Of a stretch of DNA of 64,000 nt, positions 16,058 to 24,729 are shown one piece after another (the stretch's first letter is position 1; every line of letters begins with the position of its first letter). This DNA comes from Zhengella sp020637775. Its GTDB lineage: Bacteria > Pseudomonadota > Alphaproteobacteria > Rhizobiales > Rhizobiaceae. The stretch covers positions 1 through 64,000 of the forward strand of contig NZ_JAWKWO010000001.1 in NCBI RefSeq assembly GCF_041397485.1. The letters run 5' to 3'. Below the pieces are notes generated by a model. The model was not told the origin of the DNA and ran no database searches. It saw only the letters and a list, made by a program, of their open reading frames with translations. The translations under genes and the position numbers were made by a program.

Positions 16058-16858
16058 ATGAGTCTTTATCGCGCACGCCCGGAACACGGCGTCGCCTGGA
16101 TCACCGGGGCTTCAAGCGGAATCGGGCGCGAAGTGGCGCTGAGGCTCGCCAAGGACGGCTGGCGGGTTGCGGTGACGGCCCGCAGCGCCGAAAAGCTCGA
16201 CGACATGGCGCGCTCGGCAACGGGGTTCAAGGGAGAGATCATTCCTGCACCGGGCGACGCCACCGAAGAGACCGCAATGGTTCGCCTCGTCCGTTCGCTG
16301 GAAGAGGAGCACGGCCCGATCTCGCTGGCCCTGTTCGTGGCGGGAAACTACTGGCCGGTGCATGGCGAGAGCCCCGACCTCGAGAAATTCCGCAAGACCT
16401 ATGACATCAACCTCTTCGGTGTGCTGAACGGGCTTGTGCCCGTGGCACAGGCCATGCGCAGCCGCGGGCGCGGCCATATCGGCATCGTCGGATCGGTTTC
16501 GGCCTATGGCGGTCTGCCGCTGGCATCAGCCTATGGCGGCTCCAAGGCGGCCGTGAACTACCTGGCGCAATCGCTGAAGTTCGACTTCGACAAGATGAAC
16601 ATCCGCTTGCAGGTGTTCAACCCGGGTTTCGTGGATACGCCGCTGACGGAACAGAACAAGTTTCCCATGCCTTTCCTGATGAAAACCGGCGATGCGGCCG
16701 CGCGGATCGTCGACGGACTTGGGCGTGGCGGGTTCGAAACGGCGTTTCCGCGCCGTTTCGCCTTCCTTCTCAAGCTGGTGAACCTGTTGCCGTGGAGCCT
16801 GTACTTCCCCGTCATGAGCCGTGCCATGGGATGGAACCGTCGCCCGCTTCGCGACTGA
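16058..16858 (+). CDS. Short-chain dehydrogenase/reductase
   Basis: 266 residues of classical SDR. Cofactor motif TGASSGIG at the N terminus, with R in TARSAEK suggesting NADPH preference. The catalytic set is Ser in GSVSAYGG and YGGSK (Tyr-x-x-x-Lys), with a conserved Asn in DINLFG. A C-terminal extension (PRRFAFLLKLVNLLPWSLYFPVMSR) is hydrophobic and could attach to the membrane. In Rhodobacter an SDR of this kind lies in the RpoE-ChrR-controlled cluster together with a GPH transporter; here the GPH gene is convergent 14 nt away. Substrate unknown. Confidence 0.85.
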   Translation: MSLYRARPEHGVAWITGASSGIGREVALRLAKDGWRVAVTARSAEKLDDMARSATGFKGEIIPAPGDATEETAMVRLVRSLEEEHGPISLALFVAGNYWPVHGESPDLEKFRKTYDINLFGVLNGLVPVAQAMRSRGRGHIGIVGSVSAYGGLPLASAYGGSKAAVNYLAQSLKFDFDKMNIRLQVFNPGFVDTPLTEQNKFPMPFLMKTGDAAARIVDGLGRGGFETAFPRRFAFLLKLVNLLPWSLYFPVMSRAMGWNRRPLRD

Positions 16859-16871
16859 TCCTTTCCGGTGG

Positions 16872-18206
16872 TCATCGCGCCCGGCTTCTGGCCTCGATCC
16901 GCTCACGCGCCGCCATCTGTGCCGCCTCGTCGAGGGGGAAGGACCACATCAGCGCGACGGCGACCAGTTTCAGGACAACCGGCGCCCAGGCATAGAGCGC
17001 TGCAAGGGTGAAGAGGGCAAAGGGCGAATTGTCCGCGCCGGCTTGCGGATCGAACCCGGCCAGTGCGAGCAATGGAAAGGCCACGCCCGCGCCGGCCGCC
17101 AGCGACAGCTTGGTCGCCAGGCTCCAGGCGGCGAAATAGAAGCCGGACCGCTGCGCGCCCGAGACAGCCGTGTCGGCATCGATCACATCGGCCTGGATCG
17201 ACGGGGGCAGCGCCAGATCGAAGCCGAGCACGAAACCGGTCACGATGCAGACAGCGGCGAAGGCGGCGATGTCGCCGGCGCCAATCAGCGGCACCAGCGC
17301 GAACACGGCACAGGCCAGCAGCATGGCCAGCGACCAGGCGCGATGCTTGCCAAGGCGGGAAGCAAGAAGCGTCGCCGCCGGAACGCCAGCCAGGCCGCAG
17401 AGGAAGTAGAGAAACAGCAGCGGGCCGCGCATGTCCGGTTCAGCAAGCCGGGCGGACACGAAATAGAGAAAAAGCGTGGCAGGAATGCCATTGGCCAGGC
17501 CATTGACGAAATAGGCGCCGATCAGGCGCAGAAACGGCGTGTTGGCGCCCATTGCGGCCAGGCTCCGCCTTAGCGAAAGACGCGCCACGGAGTGGTCTCT
17601 CGGCTCCGGCACGATGGCAAGCGCGGCCGCGCCAAGAACGAGCAGGCCGCCTGCCACGGCAAGACCGAGGGCGGCCAGGCCGCCACGTTCGCCCGACCCG
17701 CCGCCGGCGACGGCAAACGGGATGGCGATTGCAGCCAATGTGCCGCAAACGGTGAAGAACTCGCGCCATCCGGTAATCCGGCTGCGTTCGCGATAGCCGC
17801 CGGCCAGTTCCGCGCCCCATGCCGACCAGGACAAGAGAAGGGCGCTGAAACCTGCGGTCAGCACGGTCATCCAGAGCGCCAGGTAGGCGCCGGTGGCATC
17901 CAGCGGCGGTGCAAAGAGCATCCAGGCGGCAAAGGCCGTGGCGGGCATCGCCAGGGCCACCATCGCGCGGCGCCGCCCGAAGGCGCTGTTCCAGCGGTCC
18001 CCGAGCCAGCCGAGCACCGGATCGTTGAGGGCGTCGAACAGGCGTACGGCAACGAGTATGCCGCCGATGGCGCCCAGCGGCACGCCGACGGTCTCGCTGT
18101 AGAAGGTCGGAACGATGACGTAGAGCGGCAGTGTCAGAGCCGCGATCGGCATGGCGGGCAACCCGTAGGCAATGACCACGGTTATCGGCAGGCGCGGGAG
18201 CGGCAT
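16872..18206 (-). CDS. GPH-type MFS transporter (sodium:sugar symporter-like)
   Basis: About 445 residues with 12 predicted membrane segments. VRLFDALNDPVLGWLGDRW and GRRRAMV near residues 50-80 are the signature of the glycoside-pentoside-hexuronide:cation symporter group. ATG 18206 is chosen over the TTG one codon earlier because an AGAAGGAA site lies upstream. Members of this group next to SDR, CFA-synthase and DUF1365 genes are often annotated as sugar transporters, but their context points to lipid-related functions such as lipid movement; that is inference. Stop converges on the SDR stop with a 13-nt gap and no hairpin. Confidence 0.83.
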   Translation of the reverse strand: MPLPRLPITVVIAYGLPAMPIAALTLPLYVIVPTFYSETVGVPLGAIGGILVAVRLFDALNDPVLGWLGDRWNSAFGRRRAMVALAMPATAFAAWMLFAPPLDATGAYLALWMTVLTAGFSALLLSWSAWGAELAGGYRERSRITGWREFFTVCGTLAAIAIPFAVAGGGSGERGGLAALGLAVAGGLLVLGAAALAIVPEPRDHSVARLSLRRSLAAMGANTPFLRLIGAYFVNGLANGIPATLFLYFVSARLAEPDMRGPLLFLYFLCGLAGVPAATLLASRLGKHRAWSLAMLLACAVFALVPLIGAGDIAAFAAVCIVTGFVLGFDLALPPSIQADVIDADTAVSGAQRSGFYFAAWSLATKLSLAAGAGVAFPLLALAGFDPQAGADNSPFALFTLAALYAWAPVVLKLVAVALMWSFPLDEAAQMAARERIEARSRAR

Positions 18207-18330
18207 CAAGTCGGTTCCTTCTGGCCAGACACTCTACGAAAGCCAGGCCGGTTCGGTTCTTGTCCGGGAGGCGCCGATTGTGCCGGCTGGCGCTTGGCGC
18301 TAAACCTTGGCCACACACCGGGAGGCACCA

Positions 18331-19305
18331 ATGCTGCGCAAGATCATGTGGACACTGATTGTTCTGATTGCCGGGTTCGCCGTGCTCTACGCCGTCGGTC
18401 CGCGCACGCCGGTTGATACGGAGATATCCGTGGATACGCGGTCCATCGGTGCCGATCCGGAAGCTGCCATCGCGCGCAGCGAGGCCAATGTTCCGGGCAT
18501 CCGGGAAGGCGCGGAAAAGCAGATTGTCTGGGCATTTCCGCAATCGAGAGCCCGCACGCCGCTTGCAATCGTGTATGTGCACGGCTTCTCGGCCAGCGCG
18601 CAGGAAGTCCGTCCCTTGCCCGACCTGGTGGCGCGGGCGCTGGGCGCGAACCTTTTCTTCACCCGCCTGACAGGCCATGGCCAGAACGGCGAGGCGCTGG
18701 CCCGCGCCACCGTCAACGACTGGATCAACGACCTGGCCGAGGCTCTGGCCGTGGGCAAGGCGCTGGGCGGCAAGGTCGTCGTCATGGCCACGTCAACCGG
18801 GGGATCGCTGGTCACCTGGGCCGCGGCCCAGCCGGACCTTGCCCGCAACATGGACGCCGTGGTGCTGATTTCACCGAATTACCAACTCAAGGCGCCCGGC
18901 TCCTTCCTCCTGACACAGCCCTGGGGCATGCAGATGGCGGACATGATCGTCGGACCGGAACGGTCGTTCGAGCCAAGGAACGAAGCGCATGCCAGGCATT
19001 GGACGACGCGTTACCCGACCCGCGCGCTGATGCCCATGGCCGCTTCGGTGGATCTGGCCAACAGCGTCTTCCCCGAGATGATCGACCTGCCCGCGCTCTT
19101 CATCTATGCGCCGGGCGATGCCGTGGTTGACCAGACGGCCACGGCGGCCAAGGCGGCGAAATGGGCAGGGCCGCACGCGGTGGTGGAAGTTACCGACAGC
19201 GTCAACCCGTCGCAGCACGTGATTGCCGGTGACATCCTGTCCCCCAACACGACACAGCGGCTGGCGGACAGGACCGTGGCGTGGATTCGCGGCCTCGCCC
19301 TGTAG
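18331..19305 (+). CDS. Membrane-anchored alpha/beta hydrolase (lysophospholipase-like)
   Basis: 324 residues from ATG 18331, which has a GGGAGG site 6 nt upstream. Residues 1-22 are a hydrophobic N-terminal anchor or signal. The alpha/beta hydrolase core shows the oxyanion region YVHGFSASAQE, the nucleophile elbow MATSTGGSL (small-x-Ser-x-Gly), a late Asp in YAPGDAVVDQ and a C-terminal His in SVNPSQHVIAGD. Substrate unknown; carboxylesterase or lysophospholipase is likely. Its stop is 4 nt from the convergent MFS gene. Confidence 0.8.
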   Translation: MLRKIMWTLIVLIAGFAVLYAVGPRTPVDTEISVDTRSIGADPEAAIARSEANVPGIREGAEKQIVWAFPQSRARTPLAIVYVHGFSASAQEVRPLPDLVARALGANLFFTRLTGHGQNGEALARATVNDWINDLAEALAVGKALGGKVVVMATSTGGSLVTWAAAQPDLARNMDAVVLISPNYQLKAPGSFLLTQPWGMQMADMIVGPERSFEPRNEAHARHWTTRYPTRALMPMAASVDLANSVFPEMIDLPALFIYAPGDAVVDQTATAAKAAKWAGPHAVVEVTDSVNPSQHVIAGDILSPNTTQRLADRTVAWIRGLAL

Positions 19306-19309
19306 GCGT

Positions 19310-20497
19310 TCAGCTTTCTTCCGGGCGCGCATCGCGCGAGGCGAGATAGACCAGCAATCCGGCACCGAGCGTTACGGCATAGAAAAGCCAGAGCGCGCCA
19401 TAGGCAGCCTGCGGTTCACCCGGGACAGCCCACGCGGTCACGACCCATCCGGTGAGGAACTGCAAGAGCCCGACACCGCCGATGGAGAAGAAATTCATCA
19501 GCGTCACGCCGCGGCCTGTCAGATGAGCAGGAAGGAAGGCGCGCGAATGCGCCATCAGCATGCCATAGCTCATGCCGGCCAGGCCGATGACGACGAGTGC
19601 GGCCGTGACACCGACAAGCGCAGCCGAGGGCGACAGCCACAGCCAGACGATGGCGCCGAGCACGATGGCATTGCCGCCGGCGGCGACCCATTTGCGCGTG
19701 CCGAACAATCGGTCCAGCGGCCCGTAGAGAAAACTGCCGGCGACCATGGCCATGGCCAGCGTCACGTTTCCGATGACGATCGCGTCCGCGCCATGGACAT
19801 CGGCCAGATAGGGACCGGCCCACAGGCCGCGAATGCCTGCGGCCGCGGCATAGTTGATCGCGACAAGCGGGATGATCGGCCACAGAACCCGCATCCGCAT
19901 CAACTCGCCATAGCCTGCAAAGCCGCTGGATCTGCCCTCACCTTCCGGACGCGGCGGATCGCGCAGGACGAGGAAAAGCAGGACGGCGACAATGACCGTG
20001 ACCGCAGCAAGGCCCGCCATGACCGGGCGCCAGCCGAACGCCTCGCCGGCGGCGGCCAATGGCGTTGCCCCGATGACATTGCCGGCCGAGCCGAAGGCCA
20101 CCATCCATGAGGCATACATGGCGAAGCGGCCCGGTGAATAGACGCGCGCGAAGATGAAGAAGGCCGCCATCAGCACCGGTGCGCACCCGATGCCGATCAG
20201 CACCATGGCCAGCGTTATCATCCATGGCGCGCTGGCAGCGGCAAACAGCAATGCGCCGCCACCGCCGGCCACGCCAAGCATGATGGCGGCCGTGATTCGC
20301 GGGCCGAACCGGTCCAGCGATACGCCGACAAGGAACTGCATCAGGGCGAAGGAAACGAACCAGGCGCCGGAGGCTTCGGAAAGATCGGCTTTCGTTGCGC
20401 CCAGATCCGCGCTCAGCGCCGGCGTCAGGACGGCAAGAAAGGAACGGTAGAACTGCGAGAGCACATACGCGAATGCAAGCACGGCGATGCCGGCCAT
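19310..20497 (-). CDS. MFS transporter
   Basis: 395 residues with about 12 membrane segments. Start ATG 20497 chosen for the strong GGAGGAGGGG site and because the first membrane helix (IAVLAFAYVLSQFYRSFLAV) begins right after; the open frame to 20791 lacks this. The loop between helices 2 and 3 reads GVSLDRFGPRITAA, the usual MFS motif A region. It belongs to the nitrate/oxalate-like (NNP/OFA-like) side of the superfamily by overall look, but no substrate can be assigned. Lies downstream of the Na/Pi gene in the same direction with a 121-nt gap. Confidence 0.82.
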   Translation of the reverse strand: MAGIAVLAFAYVLSQFYRSFLAVLTPALSADLGATKADLSEASGAWFVSFALMQFLVGVSLDRFGPRITAAIMLGVAGGGGALLFAAASAPWMITLAMVLIGIGCAPVLMAAFFIFARVYSPGRFAMYASWMVAFGSAGNVIGATPLAAAGEAFGWRPVMAGLAAVTVIVAVLLFLVLRDPPRPEGEGRSSGFAGYGELMRMRVLWPIIPLVAINYAAAAGIRGLWAGPYLADVHGADAIVIGNVTLAMAMVAGSFLYGPLDRLFGTRKWVAAGGNAIVLGAIVWLWLSPSAALVGVTAALVVIGLAGMSYGMLMAHSRAFLPAHLTGRGVTLMNFFSIGGVGLLQFLTGWVVTAWAVPGEPQAAYGALWLFYAVTLGAGLLVYLASRDARPEES

Positions 20498-20618
20498 GAA
20501 AACCCCTCCTCCGATCCTGCCGTCGACGCCTCGTCCGTACATCCGGCGCGCAATCCAATCGCACTGAAAGCGCTGCCATGGCAAGCCGCCGCCGGGACAA
20601 GCTTTTCGATCTGTCGGA

Positions 20619-22202
20619 TCAAACGCCTGCAACGGAACCGGCAGGCGGGGTCGGTCTGTCCGCCGCATCGACAAGATGCTGATGGATGCGCGAAAGATGG
20701 TTGGCCGAACGATGAAGCCAGCGCATGGCATCGAGGCGCGTGGCGATCTCGCGCATCGTCGCCGGCACCGGCGCGGCATGTCCGATGACATCGATGCGAT
20801 AGCGCTCCTCCATGGCGCGAATCATCGCCTCGAGCCGGGTAAAGCGGACCGACCGCCCTCCCTCGTCGAGTGACGCCGATGTTGCGATCACGCCGGCGAA
20901 AACACGCGCAAGCCGCGCGAGCCTGCGATCATGCGGCACGATGGCAAGCCTTTCATCGTCCTCGCAACGGCGAAGCAGCCGTTCCATGTGGTCGAGAACA
21001 TGCAGCAGCGCGCTGACCCGCTTGCGATTCCAGCCGCTGTTGGGCATCGCTGCCACATAGTCCGTCAGTTCTTCCTTGGCCAGCCGCAGGCGCACGAGGC
21101 CGCCACCGCCCGGCGACGAGGCCGGACGCAGGCGCCAGGCGACATGGTGCTCGATTTCGGCCACAAGCAGCCGGGCACAGGCTGCCGCCGCATCGGCTGC
21201 CGCTTCGCCATCGGCCAGCAGTCGCCTGTCCAGCATGCCGGTCAGGGATGGGAGATGATCGGGAACGAGAACCGCCATCAGTCGTGAAAAGGCGCCGGCA
21301 AAGGGCAGCACAAGAACGACGCCGAGAACGTTGAAAACCGTATGAAAGGCCACGAGCGCGAATTGTGCGTCGCCTGGCACCTGAACACGGGGCAAGGCAA
21401 GCTTGGCGAACAGATCGAGCAGCCCGAAGGCAATCACGCCCGTCATGACATTGAAGATGACGTGCGCGAAGCCGGTCCGGCGAACCGCAGCCGATCCCCC
21501 GATGGTGGCGAGCGCGGCGCTGAAGGTCGTGCCGACATTCATGCCGATGACCATGGTGGCGGCCTGCGGCAGATTGATCGTTCCCACCGAAAGTGCCGCC
21601 AGCGCGGTCGCCACGCCCGCCGATGAGGAATGCGTTATCAAGGTGATGGCGATCCCGACCGCGACCAGTTCGAGCCGCCCGGAAAGGCTGTCCGCGGGGA
21701 AGGTTTCCGGTGTCACCAGCCCTTCGAAGGCGGCCATGCCGCGTTGCATGGCGTCGATGCCGATGAACAGGAGGCTGAAGCCGGTCAGGGCGTCGCCGGC
21801 ACGCGCCCAGCGGCCCGGAGCGAACATGCTCGTCAGGACACCCAGCAGCAGCAGCGGCATGGCCACCGTGCCCAGTTGCAGCTTGAAACCCACCGCAGCG
21901 ATGATCCACCCCGTCACCGTGGTGCCGATATTGGCACCCAGGATGACACCCAGAGCCTGATTGAAGGAAAGGATGCCGGCGCCGACAAGCCCGACGGTCG
22001 TGATCGTTGTGGCGCCCGACGACTGGATGACCGCCGTCAGCAGCGCACCGGTCACCGCGCCGGACGCGGCATTGGTGGTAAAACGGGCCAGGAACCGGCG
22101 CAACATGCCGCCCGCCAGGCTGCGCAACCCGTTGGTGAGCATGCGAATGCCGAGGATGAACAGGCCGACACCGCCGACCGACAGGAGGATGTCGTCCATC
22201 AT
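20619..22202 (-). CDS. Na/Pi cotransporter family protein with PhoU-like C terminus
   Basis: 527 residues. The N-terminal 300 residues hold two inverted Na_Pi_cotrans repeats, each with the QSSGATT/HSSSAG-like motif (AVIQSSGATTITTVGLVG at about 59; ITHSSSAGVATALAALS at about 188) and GANIGTT / GMNVGTT. The C-terminal 180 residues are helical and charged, resembling PhoU domains. Members move phosphate or act on phosphate export with sodium. Two adjacent ATG codons (22202, 22199). A PiT transporter is encoded at 55.6 kb, so the genome has two unrelated phosphate carriers. No PHO box seen upstream. Confidence 0.88.
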   Translation of the reverse strand: MMDDILLSVGGVGLFILGIRMLTNGLRSLAGGMLRRFLARFTTNAASGAVTGALLTAVIQSSGATTITTVGLVGAGILSFNQALGVILGANIGTTVTGWIIAAVGFKLQLGTVAMPLLLLGVLTSMFAPGRWARAGDALTGFSLLFIGIDAMQRGMAAFEGLVTPETFPADSLSGRLELVAVGIAITLITHSSSAGVATALAALSVGTINLPQAATMVIGMNVGTTFSAALATIGGSAAVRRTGFAHVIFNVMTGVIAFGLLDLFAKLALPRVQVPGDAQFALVAFHTVFNVLGVVLVLPFAGAFSRLMAVLVPDHLPSLTGMLDRRLLADGEAAADAAAACARLLVAEIEHHVAWRLRPASSPGGGGLVRLRLAKEELTDYVAAMPNSGWNRKRVSALLHVLDHMERLLRRCEDDERLAIVPHDRRLARLARVFAGVIATSASLDEGGRSVRFTRLEAMIRAMEERYRIDVIGHAAPVPATMREIATRLDAMRWLHRSANHLSRIHQHLVDAADRPTPPAGSVAGV

Positions 22203-22244
22203 CCGGGACGCCCCGTTGACGCTGGCTGGCCGGCGCGGCGCATG

Positions 22245-23291
22245 TCAGGTTCCGTCCGCCGCGGGGAAGTGCTCTTTCAGCCAGCCTGCCAGAACCGGGC
22301 GTACCGCTTCGCCCAGGACGACGCCCAGATGCGAAACGCCAGGCAAGAGGGCATATGTGCCCATGTCCGTTTGCGCGGAAATGACCGGTTCGAACCGGTC
22401 TGCATGAAAGGCTTCGTCATCGGCGCCGGCAACCACCAGCAATGGCTTGTCGATGGATGCCAGATCGGCTTCGTAGTCGTCGCGTGGCGCGAAACTGACA
22501 TTCATGCGGTAGGTGTATTCAGTCGTTGCAAGGTCGCCATACGGCCCTTCCAGAACGGATGCGGGCATGTTGAAGGAGATGACCGGCAGGTGATTGAGAG
22601 CCGGGAACCGGATCGTGTTCAGCATGACAAGGCCGATGATGCGTCTTGTCGCCGGCTGCGCCCAGCCGCCGGAATTGGGCCGCACCGTGGGTGCGTCATA
22701 TTTCAGGAAGGGCGCCAGCAAAACATAGCCGTCGACCGGCACGGCGGGCTTGCCGCCGGCATAGCGGATGACAAATCCGCCGCCGGAGGAGTGCCCGCCC
22801 AGGATGACCTTGCGCGGATCGCCCGGGCGCCTGATGACCGCGATGAGGTCGGCCATGTCCTCTTCGAGCTGGCCGATGTGCCCGACATCGCCGCGGGGGC
22901 CGGGATTGGCGCCATGGCCGCGCATGTCCGGCGCGATCACGCTTGCCAGCCCCTGCCGGGACAGCCATTGCGCCAGCGGGTGCCATTGCATCGAGTTCCA
23001 GCCGGAACCGTGAACGAGGAAGAGCCAGGGCGCGCCGGGCCTGGTCGAATCATAGCGCCTGTAGGCGAGATCCGTGCCGTCACGGGCCTTGAAAAGGGTC
23101 ACATCCGGCATGCCGGAATAGTCCGCCTCAATGGCCCCGGCAAAGTCGAGCGTGCCGCCATCCCCGGTCCTGTTGCCAACCGGCGGGGGACTGTCGCTCA
23201 ACACCAGCGCCACGGCGATGGAAAAGAAGACCGCAATGGAAATGCCGGTCGCGACGGCAATCTTCTGGAACATGCTTGCCCCCGGTTTCAT
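22245..23291 (-). CDS. Alpha/beta hydrolase with N-terminal membrane anchor
   Basis: 348 residues. A hydrophobic segment at residues 9-32 acts as signal or anchor. Hydrolase core: FLVHGSGWNSMQWH (oxyanion), GGHSSGGG nucleophile elbow, AGADDEAF acidic residue and GVSHLGVV histidine. Serine hydrolase of unknown substrate. The start at 23291 overlaps the ilvA stop by 4 nt (ATGA); an alternative ATG at 23273 has a GGGGGC site and may be the true start. Probably cotranscribed after ilvA. Confidence 0.8.
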   Translation of the reverse strand: MKPGASMFQKIAVATGISIAVFFSIAVALVLSDSPPPVGNRTGDGGTLDFAGAIEADYSGMPDVTLFKARDGTDLAYRRYDSTRPGAPWLFLVHGSGWNSMQWHPLAQWLSRQGLASVIAPDMRGHGANPGPRGDVGHIGQLEEDMADLIAVIRRPGDPRKVILGGHSSGGGFVIRYAGGKPAVPVDGYVLLAPFLKYDAPTVRPNSGGWAQPATRRIIGLVMLNTIRFPALNHLPVISFNMPASVLEGPYGDLATTEYTYRMNVSFAPRDDYEADLASIDKPLLVVAGADDEAFHADRFEPVISAQTDMGTYALLPGVSHLGVVLGEAVRPVLAGWLKEHFPAADGT

Positions 23292-24541
23292 ATGATGAGG
23301 TTGGCGAGAATCTCGTTCTCGGTAATGTCCTGATATCCCCAGCCGCCCTTGTCAAAGCGCTTTGTCAGCCGGGCGAAATTGCGCGGGTCCCTCGTCTCGA
23401 TACCGATCACGACAGAGCCGAAATTGCGTGCCGACTTCTTGAGATATTCGAACCGGACAATATCGTCCTGCGGTCCCAGCAATTCCAGGAAGTCGCGCAG
23501 GGCGCCAGGGCGTTGCGGGAAGCGGAAGATGAAATATTTCTTCAGGCCCTCGAATCGCAGGGAACGCTCCTTGACGTCAGGCAGCCGCTCGAAGTCAAAA
23601 TTGCCGCCCGACGTGACGCAGACGATGGTCTTGCCGCGTATCTCGTCGGCCGGGATGTCCTTGAGCGCGTCGACGGCCAATGCACCGGCCGGTTCCAGCA
23701 CGATGCCCTCCACGTTCAGCATGTCAAGAATGGTCGAGCACAGGCGGTTTTCCGGGATCAGGCAAACGTCATCGGCGGAAAGGCGGGAGAGATGGCGAAA
23801 CGGCTCGGCGCCGATCTCGGCCACGGCCGCGCCATCGACGAAATTGTCGACATGGTCGAGGCGGACGCGCCGGCCGGCCTCCAGGCTTCGCTTCAGGCTG
23901 GGTGCGCCTTCCGGTTCGCACAGGATGAAGCGCGGCGCCGCTCCGGCCTCGTGCCAGTAGCGCAGGGCCCCGGACGACAGGCCGCCGCCGCCCACCGGCA
24001 GGATGCACATGTCCGCAGCCACCCCTTCAGGCAACTGCCCGGCGATCTCCAGCGCCACCGTGGCCTGGCCCTCGATGATGTCCTTGTGGTCGAAGGGTGG
24101 GACCAGTTCGCCGCCCTGTGCCTTCGCATAGGCGATGGCGGCCTTGTAGCAGGCGTCGAAAATGTCGCCGACCAGTTCGATTTCGACATGCTTGCCGCCA
24201 AAGGCCCTGGTCTTCTCGATCTTCTGTTGCGGCGTGGTCACCGGCATGAAGACAACGCCCTTGCGGCCGAAATGGCGGCAGGTGAAGGCGAAGCCCTGGG
24301 CGTGATTGCCGGCGGACGCACATACGAAGATGCGGTCGCCGCCACGCTCGACGGACTTGCGCATGAAGTTGTAGGCCCCGCGCAGCTTATAGGAGCGAAC
24401 GGGCGTCAAATCCTCGCGCTTGAGCCAGATATCCGCATGGTATTTGCGCGAAAGGTAGTCGTTGCGCTGCAGCGGCGTGGGCGCGAAGAGGGCGCGCACC
24501 GCATGCATGGTGCTGTCGACGCGCTGGGGAAATCCGCTCAT
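23288..24541 (-). CDS. ilvA: Threonine ammonia-lyase (biosynthetic threonine deaminase)
   Basis: About 418 residues. PLP-dependent enzyme converting threonine to 2-oxobutanoate, the first committed step to isoleucine. Schiff-base Lys in RSYKLRGAYNFM, substrate loop in CASAGNHAQGFA, glycine loop PVGGGGLSSG. The C-terminal 90 residues (KYFIFRFPQRPGALRDFLE onward) form a single ACT-like regulatory domain, the short IlvA form rather than the two-domain E. coli form. ATG 24541 is preceded by GGAAGG; the longer frame upstream is not supported. Confidence 0.92.
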   Translation of the reverse strand: MSGFPQRVDSTMHAVRALFAPTPLQRNDYLSRKYHADIWLKREDLTPVRSYKLRGAYNFMRKSVERGGDRIFVCASAGNHAQGFAFTCRHFGRKGVVFMPVTTPQQKIEKTRAFGGKHVEIELVGDIFDACYKAAIAYAKAQGGELVPPFDHKDIIEGQATVALEIAGQLPEGVAADMCILPVGGGGLSSGALRYWHEAGAAPRFILCEPEGAPSLKRSLEAGRRVRLDHVDNFVDGAAVAEIGAEPFRHLSRLSADDVCLIPENRLCSTILDMLNVEGIVLEPAGALAVDALKDIPADEIRGKTIVCVTSGGNFDFERLPDVKERSLRFEGLKKYFIFRFPQRPGALRDFLELLGPQDDIVRFEYLKKSARNFGSVVIGIETRDPRNFARLTKRFDKGGWGYQDITENEILANLII

Positions 24542-24729
24542 GGTGATACCTTCCAATCCGGGGCTGCCGGTACCGGGAAAAAAATCGCCCGTGCCGATCT
24601 GGCCGGTGACCGGCGGGGAAACATGCGCTAAGGAAAGCCGACGGTTGCAGTGTCGGAATCCATTCTGCAAGACGGCTGTTTTTAAACGATGACAGCGACG
24701 GCGCAAGGTGCGGGTCGCGCTAGCACTGG

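Noticed and set aside
21630..23333. 567-codon rightward open frame opposite the Na/Pi and hydrolase genes
   Set aside because: Covers two genes with clear family motifs on the other strand; composition is Gln/His/Arg-rich shadow sequence.
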